Shown piece by piece: positions 6,744 to 11,819 of a stretch of DNA of 11,819 bases. The stretch is from Pseudomonadota bacterium (GTDB taxonomy: Bacteria > Pseudomonadota > Gammaproteobacteria > Burkholderiales > SG8-39). Within the stretch, counting starts at the first letter, position 1, and each line of letters opens with the position of its first letter. A program made the position numbers and the translations under genes. The stretch lies in NCBI GenBank assembly GCA_021825225.1, contig JAKAIH010000026.1:1-11819 (forward strand). Reading direction: 5' to 3'. The notes beneath the pieces were generated by a model. That model was not told the DNA's origin, did not search any database, and worked only from the letters and a program-made list of their open reading frames with translations.

Positions 6744-7007
6744 ATGAGCAAGATCCGCATGTACAGTACCGCCGTATGCCCGTTCTGCCAGCGCGCCGAA
6801 ATGCTGCTCAAGTCCAAAGGCATCGCCGAAATCGAGAAAATCCGCATCGACCTCGACCCCGCGCGGCGCGACGAAATGATCGAAAAAACCGGCCGGCGCA
6901 CCGTGCCGCAGATCTACATCGGCGAGGTCCATGTCGGCGGTTTCGACGATCTGGCGGCGCTCGACCGCGCCGGCAAGCTCGATCCGCTGCTGCGTGGTCA
7001 AGCCTGA
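6744..7007 (+). CDS. grxC: Glutaredoxin 3
   Basis: An 87-residue dithiol glutaredoxin that reduces protein disulfides and mixed disulfides with glutathione in the cytoplasm. The redox site is CPFC (C12 and C15), preceded by RMYSTAV. The glutathione-binding TVPQIYI (about residues 53-59) and GGFDDLAALDRAGKL (about 65-79) follow in the standard order. Length matches the GrxC family. It starts 8 bases after the rhodanese stop, and 37 bases separate it from secB; the grxC-secB pairing is a familiar proteobacterial arrangement. Identification is strong. Confidence 0.96.
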   Translation: MSKIRMYSTAVCPFCQRAEMLLKSKGIAEIEKIRIDLDPARRDEMIEKTGRRTVPQIYIGEVHVGGFDDLAALDRAGKLDPLLRGQA

Positions 7008-7031
7008 CGCCGACGGCAATCCTCCTATAAT
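7004..7031 (+). promoter_or_regulatory. Candidate internal promoter before secB
   Basis: CTGACG (7004-7009) and a perfect TATAAT (7026-7031) are 16 bases apart, across the end of grxC and the gap to secB. The -35 matches four of six consensus positions. Initiation would fall only about 7 bases before the secB ATG, giving an almost leaderless transcript, so the match may be chance. Confidence 0.3.
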
Positions 7032-7044
7032 CACTGGAATCAAA

Positions 7045-7512
7045 ATGAACGAACCGCAGCAACAGCCGACATTCGGCATCGAAAAGATTTATGTCAAGGA
7101 TCTGTCCCTGGAGATCCCGCATGCGCCGGAAGTGTTTCTCTCCGGCGAGCAGCCGCAAGTGGATGTGCAGCTGCATAACGAGGGCGGTGCCATAGGCGAG
7201 GGCTTGTATCAGGTGGTGCTGACCGTTACGGTGACGGCAAAGGCGGGCGAGAAGACCATGTTCCTGGTAGAGGCAGCGCAAGCCGGCATTTTCCAGGTGC
7301 GCAATGTGCCGGAATCCGACTTGGAGCCCCTGCTCGCGACCGCCTGTCCGAACATACTCTTCCCTTATGTGCGCGAGGCGGTGTCCGACGTCATCGCACG
7401 CGCCGGTTTTCCGCCCGTCTATCTGGCACCCGTGAATTTCGATGCGATCTACCTGCAGCGTATGCAGCAGGCGCAGGAACAGGCCGCACCCAAAATCGAG
7501 ATCGCGCATTAG
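7045..7512 (+). CDS. secB: Protein-export chaperone SecB
   Basis: A 155-residue cytoplasmic chaperone that keeps preproteins unfolded and passes them to SecA for export. Recognisable parts are FGIEKIYVKDLSLEIPHAP (residues 10-28), the central LTVTVTAKAGEKTMFLVEAAQAGIF region, and CPNILFPYVREAVSDVIARAGFPP (about 100-123) with the PVNFDAIYLQR tail. Length is typical of SecB. The ATG at 7045 gives the standard family N-terminus; the frame is open upstream into grxC, but that part is not SecB-like. The ribosome site is weak (TGGAA before the ATG). A signal-peptide SH3 protein and gpsA follow. Confidence 0.96.
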   Translation: MNEPQQQPTFGIEKIYVKDLSLEIPHAPEVFLSGEQPQVDVQLHNEGGAIGEGLYQVVLTVTVTAKAGEKTMFLVEAAQAGIFQVRNVPESDLEPLLATACPNILFPYVREAVSDVIARAGFPPVYLAPVNFDAIYLQRMQQAQEQAAPKIEIAH

Positions 7513-7516
7513 ACGG

Positions 7517-7951
7517 ATGCGCCGCCTCTGCGTCCTGTTGTTGCTGATCGCCGCGCCGGCAGTCTGGGCGGGCGAGTTCCGCTCCATCGGCGAGAATGCC
7601 GTGATCATGTACGATGCGCCTTCGCTCAAGGCGAACAAGCTGTTCGTGGCGAGCAAGCTCTACCCCGTGGAAATAATCGTCCAGGTGGACAACTGGACCA
7701 AGGTGCGCGACGTCGCCGGAGATCTTGCCTGGGTGGAGAAGAAAGAACTGTCGGACACGCGCACGGTACTGGTCACCGCAGCGCTCGCCGATGTGCGGCA
7801 GAAACCCGATGACAGCGCGCCGCTGGTGTTCCAGGCGCGCCAGGGGGTGGCGCTGGAAATCGTCGAACTCGGCGCCGGGCCCTGGGTCAAGGTGCGCCAC
7901 CGCGACGGCCAGAGCGGATATGTACGCGCAAACCAGGTGTGGGGACTGTAG
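7517..7951 (+). CDS. Secreted protein with two SH3-like domains, function unknown
   Basis: A 144-residue protein with a clear signal peptide: MRR, then CVLLLLIAAPAV, then a probable cut after VWA (residue 18). The mature part holds two bacterial SH3-like repeats, about residues 28-80 (IMYDAPSLKANKL ... WTKVRDVAGDLAWVEKKEL) and 88-144 (ADVRQKPDDSAPL ... WVKVRHRDGQSGYVRANQVWG), each with the W-x-KV-x core and the final glycine/aromatic-valine strand. Such domains often bind cell-wall peptides or serve as periplasmic scaffolds. There is no enzyme domain. It starts 4 bases after the secB stop with no ribosome site, suggesting translational coupling to secB, and gpsA follows after 31 bases. The ATG at 7517 is chosen because upstream in-frame sequence lies in secB and is not hydrophobic. 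The role is unknown. Confidence 0.85.
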   Translation: MRRLCVLLLLIAAPAVWAGEFRSIGENAVIMYDAPSLKANKLFVASKLYPVEIIVQVDNWTKVRDVAGDLAWVEKKELSDTRTVLVTAALADVRQKPDDSAPLVFQARQGVALEIVELGAGPWVKVRHRDGQSGYVRANQVWGL

Positions 7952-7982
7952 CGCCTCGCCGCGCCCGCGATCCTGACGCGTC

Positions 7983-8963
7983 ATGAGGATCAGCGTACTC
8001 GGCGCCGGCGCCTGGGGCACGGCGATTGCCGCAAGTCTCAGCGCCAGACACGAGACGGTGCTTTGGGGGCGCGATCCGGCGCAATGCCGCGCGATGGCGA
8101 GCCAGCGCCGCAACGAGCGCTATCTGCCTGAAATCGCGCTGCCGCCGCGGCTCGCGATCGAATCCGGATTCGCCGCAGCGGTCGCCGCCGCCGAACTGGT
8201 GCTGGTGGCGACGCCGACGGCGGCGCTTGCCGATATGTTTGGCAGGCTCGCGCCCCTGCGCAAGCCGGTGGTGTGGCTGTGCAAGGGGTTCGATGCGCAA
8301 ACCGCGGAGTTGCCGCATCAGATTGCGGCGCGCGTCCTGCCTGCCGGAAGCACCTATGGCGTGCTCTCCGGCCCAAGCTTCGCGCTGGAGGTCGCGCGCG
8401 GATTGCCGACGGCACTTACCCTCGCCTGCGCCGATGCCGGCTTCAGCCAGGCCACGGCCCGCGCACTGCACGGCCCGCGCCTGCGCGTCTATTTCAGCAG
8501 CGACATTAGCGGCGTGGAGATCGGCGGCGCGGTGAAGAACGTCATGGCCATCGCCACCGGCATCGCCGACGGCCTGGGGCTGGGCGCCAATGCGCGCGCG
8601 GCCCTGATCACGCGCGGACTGGCCGAAATCACGCGCCTCGGAGTGAAGCTGGGCGGCCGCCCCGAGACCTTCACCGGCCTTACCGGTGCCGGCGATCTGA
8701 TCCTGACTTGCACCGGCGAGCTGTCGCGCAACCGCCGCGTCGGCCTCGGCCTGGCGCAGGGCAGGAAGCTCGACGACATCCTGCGCGAACTGGGGCATGT
8801 GGCCGAGGGCGTTTATACCGCGGCCGCAGTCGAAAAGCGCGCGGCGCAGCTCGGCATCGACATGCCGATCACTACAGCGGTGTGCGCCGTCCTGTTCGGC
8901 GGGGTTGCGCCGCGCGAGGCAGTGGAGCAACTGCTCGCGCGCGACCCCAGGGGCGAAATCTAG
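7983..8963 (+). CDS. gpsA: NAD(P)+-dependent glycerol-3-phosphate dehydrogenase
   Basis: A 326-residue cytoplasmic enzyme reducing dihydroxyacetone phosphate to sn-glycerol-3-phosphate, the backbone for phospholipid synthesis. The NAD(P)-binding loop is [12 protein letters not shown] (residues 5-16); LCKGF has K101; [11 protein letters not shown] lies at 128-138; the catalytic lysine is K185 in [47 protein letters not shown] (about 231-254) closes the substrate site. Length and order are standard. The ATG is directly at the nucleotide-binding strand, as usual for GpsA; no strong ribosome site is seen, so it may depend on readthrough translation from the SH3 gene. It is the last gene of the plus run and converges on trmL with 8 bases between stop codons. 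Confidence 0.97.
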   Translation: MRISVLGAGAWGTAIAASLSARHETVLWGRDPAQCRAMASQRRNERYLPEIALPPRLAIESGFAAAVAAAELVLVATPTAALADMFGRLAPLRKPVVWLCKGFDAQTAELPHQIAARVLPAGSTYGVLSGPSFALEVARGLPTALTLACADAGFSQATARALHGPRLRVYFSSDISGVEIGGAVKNVMAIATGIADGLGLGANARAALITRGLAEITRLGVKLGGRPETFTGLTGAGDLILTCTGELSRNRRVGLGLAQGRKLDDILRELGHVAEGVYTAAAVEKRAAQLGIDMPITTAVCAVLFGGVAPREAVEQLLARDPRGEI

Positions 8964-8976
8964 GCGCTGACCTAGA
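8959..8976. terminator. Small hairpin spanning the two convergent stop codons
   Basis: TCTAGG (8959-8964) and CCTAGA (8971-8976) can pair around a 6-base loop. The left arm holds the gpsA stop and the right arm the complement of the trmL stop. The stem is short and has no T-run on either side, so termination activity is doubtful, but it is the only hairpin in this 8-base gap. Confidence 0.25.
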
Positions 8977-9436
8977 CCGCGCCGGCGAAACCCTGCTGCC
9001 GCCAGGCTTCGTACACCGCGACCGCGACTGCATTGGAAAGATTGAGGCTGCGGTTGCCGGGGCGCAGCGGCAGGCGCAGGCGCTGCTCCGGCCGCACGCC
9101 GTCGAGTATTTCCGGCGGCAGGCCGCGCGTCTCCGGACCGAACAGCAGCGCGTCGCCTGCGCGGTATTCCGGCTCGGTGTAGCGGCGCAGCGCGCGCGTG
9201 GAGAACGCGAATATGCGCCTGCCGCGCAGGTGTGCGCTGGCCGCCTCCCAGTTCTTGTGCACGATCAGCGCGGCGTACTCGTGATAATCGAGGCCGGCGC
9301 GCTTCAATTCGCGGTCTTCGAGGCGAAAGCCCAGCGGCTCGACCAGGTGCAGTGTGGCGCCGGTGTTGGCGGCGAGGCGAATGATATTGCCCGTGTTGGG
9401 CGGTATTTCCGGCTGGTAGAGAACGATGTCAAACAC
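8972..9436 (-). CDS. trmL: tRNA (cytidine/uridine-2'-O-)-methyltransferase TrmL
   Basis: A 154-residue SPOUT methyltransferase, probably modifying the wobble position (C34/U34) of leucine tRNAs with S-adenosylmethionine. The three knot motifs are visible: NTGNIIRLAANTGA (residues 14-27, with N14 and R20), LLFGPETRGLP (97-107) and the loop LPLRPGNRSLNLSNAVAVAV (about 122-141). Length is near E. coli TrmL. The start is GTG at 9434-9436, giving MFDIVLYQPEIPPNTGN, the family N-terminus; the start overlaps the comF stop region by 8 bases (9429-9436), so translation is likely coupled to comF. It converges on gpsA. Confidence 0.94.
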   Translation of the reverse strand: MFDIVLYQPEIPPNTGNIIRLAANTGATLHLVEPLGFRLEDRELKRAGLDYHEYAALIVHKNWEAASAHLRGRRIFAFSTRALRRYTEPEYRAGDALLFGPETRGLPPEILDGVRPEQRLRLPLRPGNRSLNLSNAVAVAVYEAWRQQGFAGAV

Positions 9437-10112
9437 CGCGCGGCGTCCGTGCGACCACCCAGTTCTCGACCCGCGCGGCGTTGCGCTCCTTGAGCGTGCG
9501 CGCGAACTCGTCCAGCGTTGCGCCGGTAGTCATGACGTCGTCCACCACGGCGACGCGCAAGCCGGCGAGGTCGGCGTCGCAGGCGAAGGCGCGGCGCATG
9601 TTGCTCGCGCGCTCGCGCCAGGGCAGCGCGGTCTGCGGCGCAGTATTGCGCACGCGCCGCGCCAGCCGCGCGTCCATGGCGATGCCGCAGAGGCGCGACA
9701 AAGCCTTGGCGATCTCGGCCGACTGATTGAAGCCGCGCTCGGCCAGCCGCGCCGGATGCAGCGGCAGGGGCAGGATCAGATCGACGCCGTCGGCACGGCC
9801 GATGCGCTGCCACAGCGCCTGCGCGAACAGCCCGGCCAGCGCCAGCTGTCCGCCGTATTTGAGCGCCTGGATCAGCGCGTCCACCGGGTGGGCGTAGACG
9901 TACGCGGCACGGCTGGCGTCGTAATGCGGCGGGTCGGCGAGGCAGGCGCCGCACTCCGCATTGCTTGTACCGGCGGCGGCGCAGCGCGGGCAGGCCGACG
10001 CTGTCGTCGGTAGCTCGCGCGCGCAGGCAGCGCATAGCAGTTCGGCGCCGCTTGCGGCTTGACACAGCAGGCAGTCCTGGGGCAGCAGGCTCTGCCCGAT
10101 TCTCGTGCCCAT
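9429..10112 (-). CDS. comF: ComF-family phosphoribosyltransferase-like protein
   Basis: A 227-residue ComF/GntX-type protein. Members support uptake or internal processing of DNA in naturally competent bacteria, though the biochemical step is unclear. Four CxxC pairs (C14/17, 27/30, 41/44, 54/57) form the N-terminal zinc-binding region; the phosphoribosyltransferase domain follows, with LPLPLHPARLAERGFNQ (114-130) and the PRPP loop VVDDVMTTGAT (189-199). The ATG at 10110-10112 places the first cysteine at residue 14, as is usual. The frame also extends to a TTG at 10142 with GGGAAG upstream, which is a possible alternative start. trmL follows with an 8-base overlap. In betaproteobacteria comF often lies beside bioC; here the amidase gene stands between them. 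Confidence 0.92.
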   Translation of the reverse strand: MGTRIGQSLLPQDCLLCQAASGAELLCAACARELPTTASACPRCAAAGTSNAECGACLADPPHYDASRAAYVYAHPVDALIQALKYGGQLALAGLFAQALWQRIGRADGVDLILPLPLHPARLAERGFNQSAEIAKALSRLCGIAMDARLARRVRNTAPQTALPWRERASNMRRAFACDADLAGLRVAVVDDVMTTGATLDEFARTLKERNAARVENWVVARTPRGV

Positions 10113-10135
10113 GTTCCGAAACGCGCGCAGTGAAA

Positions 10136-10164
10136 TTGACAAGTGGAAATGCTTCCCTGAAGAT
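10136..10164 (+). promoter_or_regulatory. Candidate promoter for the leader ORF and amidase
   Basis: A perfect TTGACA (10136-10141) is followed after 17 bases by GAAGAT (10159-10164), which matches only three of six -10 positions. It lies about 33 bases before the leader ORF start and is oriented toward the amidase, in the 161-base divergent gap with comF. The -35 is convincing and the -10 is not. Confidence 0.35.
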
Positions 10165-10196
10165 GCGTTGGTCGCCCAGGCGAGCTGAGAGTAACG

Positions 10197-10277
10197 ATGA
10201 ACCCGACAGCGGTCAAATCCAGCGCCGCCGTGTCGCGCCTGCGCGGCCCGATGTGCGGACTTTGCGGACCCAGATGA
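10197..10277 (+). CDS. 26-codon leader ORF with CxxC, overlapping the amidase start
   Basis: ATG 10197-10199 is preceded by GAGAG (10187-10191) at a good distance. The ORF encodes 26 residues beginning MNPTAVKSSAAV and ending MCGLCGPR, then TGA at 10275-10277. The stop shares bases with the amidase ATG (10274-10276) in an ATGA overlap, the usual sign of translational coupling, and the amidase has no good ribosome site of its own. MCGLCG resembles the cysteine-first N-terminus of class II glutamine amidotransferase-like proteins, so this could also be the stump of a larger gene lost before the amidase. Expression is not shown; chance ORFs of this size are common in GC-rich DNA. Confidence 0.35.
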   Translation: MNPTAVKSSAAVSRLRGPMCGLCGPR

Positions 10278-11617
10278 AATCCATAATGACCCTCGCCGGC
10301 GAGCTCGCCGCGCGCAAGACGACCAGCCAGGCTTTGGTCGAGGACGCGCTCACGCGCATTGCCGCCCCTTCCGGGGAGGGCGCGCGCGTGTTTCTGCGCA
10401 CGCACCGCGAATCGGCGCTGGCCGAAGCCAGGGCAAGCGACGCCTTGCGCGCGCACGGCATCGTGCCCTCGCCGCTGGCGGGCATCCCGGTGTCGGTGAA
10501 GGATTTGTTCGACGTCGCCGGCGACATTACGCGCGCCGGGTCGAAAGTGCTCGCCGACGCCGCGCCCGCCACGGCCGACGCAACGGTGGTGCGGCGGCTG
10601 CGTCAGGCGGGTGCGATCATTGTCGGCCGCACCAACATGGTCGAATTCGCGTTCTCGGGACTGGGGCTGAATCCGCATTACGGCACGCCGAAAAATCCCT
10701 GGGATCGCGCGACCGGCCGCATTCCTGGGGGCTCGTCCTCGGGCGCTGCGGTATCGGTGTCCGACGGCATGGCGGCGATGGGCCTGGGCAGCGACACCGG
10801 CGGCTCGGTGCGCATTCCCGCAGCGCTGTGCGGCCTCACCGGTTTCAAGCCCACCGCACGGCGCATACCCACGGACGGAACTTTCCCGCTGTCGACCTCG
10901 CTCGATTCGATCGGGCCGATTGCGCGCAGCGTGGCCTGCTGCGCGCTCGTCGACAGCATACTCGCGGGCGCCGCGCCGCAGGTGCCGCCGGCGCTGCCGC
11001 TCAAGGGTCTGCGCCTGGGCGTGCTGCAGGACTATGTGCTCGACGGCCTGGACGATGCCGTCGCGGCGGCTTTCGGCCAGGCGCTCAGCAAGCTGTCGCA
11101 GGCCGGGGCGTTGCTGAGCGATGTGCGCTTCGAAGCCCTGCGGCGGCTGCCGCAGATCAACCAGAAGGGCGGCCTGGTGGTGGCCGAGGCTTATGCTGCG
11201 CACCGTGAACTGATCGCGCGGCGCAAGGCGGAATACGATCCGCGCGTGGCCTCGCGCGCCCTGCGCGGCGCCGACATGAGCGCGGCCGACTATATCGACC
11301 TGTTGGCGCAGCGCGCCGCGATGATCGCAGAGAGCGCGCGCGTCGCCGCGCCCTACGATGGGTTGCTGCTGCCGACGGTGATGATGGTTGCGCCCGCAAT
11401 CGCGCCGCTGGAAGCGGACGATCAGCTCTACGGCAGGGCCAATCTCGCCATGCTGCGCAACCCGAGCGTGGTGAATTTTCTCGACGGCTGCGCCCTGTCC
11501 CTGCCTTGCCAGGAACCGGACGCGGCGCCGGTGGGCCTGATGCTCATGGGGCAGAGCGGCGAGGATAGGCGCCTGCTCGCCGTGGGACTGGCGCTGGAAG
11601 CGGCACTGCGCGTGTGA
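10274..11617 (+). CDS. Amidase, amidase-signature family
   Basis: A 447-residue amidase-signature hydrolase, cytoplasmic by lack of a signal peptide, that cleaves a carboxamide with a Ser-Ser-Lys triad. The lysine is K76 in GIPVSVKDLFDVAG; the bridging serine is S154 in RIPGGSSSGAAV; the nucleophile is S178 in LGSDTGGSVRIPAALCG. GRTNMVEFAFSGLGLNPHYGTPKNP (118-142) is also typical, and length fits the family. The family includes GatA, allophanate hydrolase domains and many substrate-diverse amidases; no gatB or gatC lies nearby, so a GatA role is unlikely. The ATG at 10274 is chosen for the family-like N-terminus and the ATGA overlap with the leader ORF; the upstream open frame is not amidase-like. 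Its substrate cannot be told from the sequence. Confidence 0.92.
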   Translation: MKSIMTLAGELAARKTTSQALVEDALTRIAAPSGEGARVFLRTHRESALAEARASDALRAHGIVPSPLAGIPVSVKDLFDVAGDITRAGSKVLADAAPATADATVVRRLRQAGAIIVGRTNMVEFAFSGLGLNPHYGTPKNPWDRATGRIPGGSSSGAAVSVSDGMAAMGLGSDTGGSVRIPAALCGLTGFKPTARRIPTDGTFPLSTSLDSIGPIARSVACCALVDSILAGAAPQVPPALPLKGLRLGVLQDYVLDGLDDAVAAAFGQALSKLSQAGALLSDVRFEALRRLPQINQKGGLVVAEAYAAHRELIARRKAEYDPRVASRALRGADMSAADYIDLLAQRAAMIAESARVAAPYDGLLLPTVMMVAPAIAPLEADDQLYGRANLAMLRNPSVVNFLDGCALSLPCQEPDAAPVGLMLMGQSGEDRRLLAVGLALEAALRV

Positions 11618-11663
11618 GGCCCGCTACAGGCTTGAACGCTATCGTGGCGGCCGGGGGGCGGCG

Positions 11664-11819
11664 CTGAGCGCGGCTGCGATAGACCGCCGCGCCGCGCGCC
11701 GCGCCAGTTCGCGCGCGGCCGCGAGCTACGCCGGCGCGGCGGTGCTTGCGCGCGAGGTGGAAGCGCGCATGCTGGAGCGCCTGCAGTACATCAAGCTCGC
11801 GCCGCGGCGCGTGCTCGAC
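11664..11819 (+). CDS. bioC: Malonyl-ACP O-methyltransferase BioC, N-terminal part (partial)
   Basis: An open frame runs off the right edge and reads IDRRAARRASSRAAASY, then AGAAVLAREVEARMLERL and QYIKLAPRRVLD. This matches the start of BioC, the SAM-dependent methyltransferase that primes biotin synthesis by methylating malonyl-ACP; the last visible residues precede the SAM-binding motif I. No ATG, GTG or TTG stands in this frame between the amidase stop and the homology. CTG at 11664-11666, giving an LSAAAIDRR beginning, is the best-placed codon and is used provisionally. A run of six G (11653-11658) lies just upstream; one more G would join GTG 11644 or TTG 11632 to this frame. comF and bioC are commonly close neighbours, which supports the call. 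Confidence 0.75.
   Translation, partial: MSAAAIDRRAARRASSRAAASYAGAAVLAREVEARMLERLQYIKLAPRRVLD

Noticed and set aside
10136..10141. TTGTCA on the minus strand as a comF -35 box
   Set aside because: No acceptable -10 box lies at the right distance toward comF; the same bases are a better -35 (TTGACA) for the opposite direction.
9965..10273. Upstream extension of the amidase frame into comF
   Set aside because: It is the antisense of comF, is arginine-rich and unlike any amidase N-terminus; the family-like sequence begins at ATG 10274.
9872..11203. Minus-strand open frame of 443 codons opposite the amidase
   Set aside because: It covers the amidase catalytic region on the other strand, has no domain I recognise, and shows shadow-type composition.

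Overview
The window is a GC-rich, densely packed chromosomal segment. Its genes point to a betaproteobacterium: an argB end, a HAD nucleotidase and slmA lie in a row; gpmA, envC, ctpA and a moeB-type gene form one minus-strand run; and rhodanese, grxC, secB, an SH3 protein and gpsA form one plus-strand run, followed by trmL, comF, an amidase and the start of bioC. I know these orders from Betaproteobacteria (Nitrosomonadales/Rhodocyclales-like genomes); the exact genus cannot be read from the sequence. I see no tRNA, rRNA, CRISPR array, insertion sequence or prophage block.

Layout. 1-137: tail of argB (+). 154-612: small M15-type peptidase (-), the only gene in the left part that looks like an insertion into a housekeeping neighbourhood. 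641-1932: HAD pyrimidine 5'-nucleotidase and slmA (+). 1924-6122: minus-strand run transcribed gpmA > envC > ctpA > moeB/thiF-type, with gaps of 38, 16 and 77 bases. 6123-6327: a 205-base divergent control region with a 14-base perfect palindrome, a 7-base AT-rich inverted repeat and a consensus -10 box. 6328-8963: plus-strand run rhodanese > grxC > secB > SH3-domain protein > gpsA. 8972-10112: minus-strand comF > trmL, overlapping by 8 bases. 10113-10273: second divergent region, holding a 26-codon leader ORF whose stop overlaps the amidase start. 10274-11617: amidase. From about 11664 to the end: 5' part of bioC, whose start is unclear.

Functions. The minus run joins glycolysis (GpmA) to envelope remodelling (EnvC, a degenerate LytM amidase activator, and CtpA, a periplasmic processing protease) and to sulfur-carrier activation (MoeB/ThiF). 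The plus run joins thiol and sulfur chemistry (rhodanese, glutaredoxin 3) to protein export (SecB) and phospholipid precursor synthesis (GpsA). SlmA, in the left block, links nucleoid position to division, so two division-related genes (slmA and envC) lie within 4 kb.

Most of the window is ordinary core genome. I found no convincing new multi-gene system. The points most worth a second look are the operator-like palindrome between gpmA and the rhodanese gene, the CxxC leader ORF before the amidase, the isolated M15 peptidase, and the missing normal start (or frameshift) at bioC.
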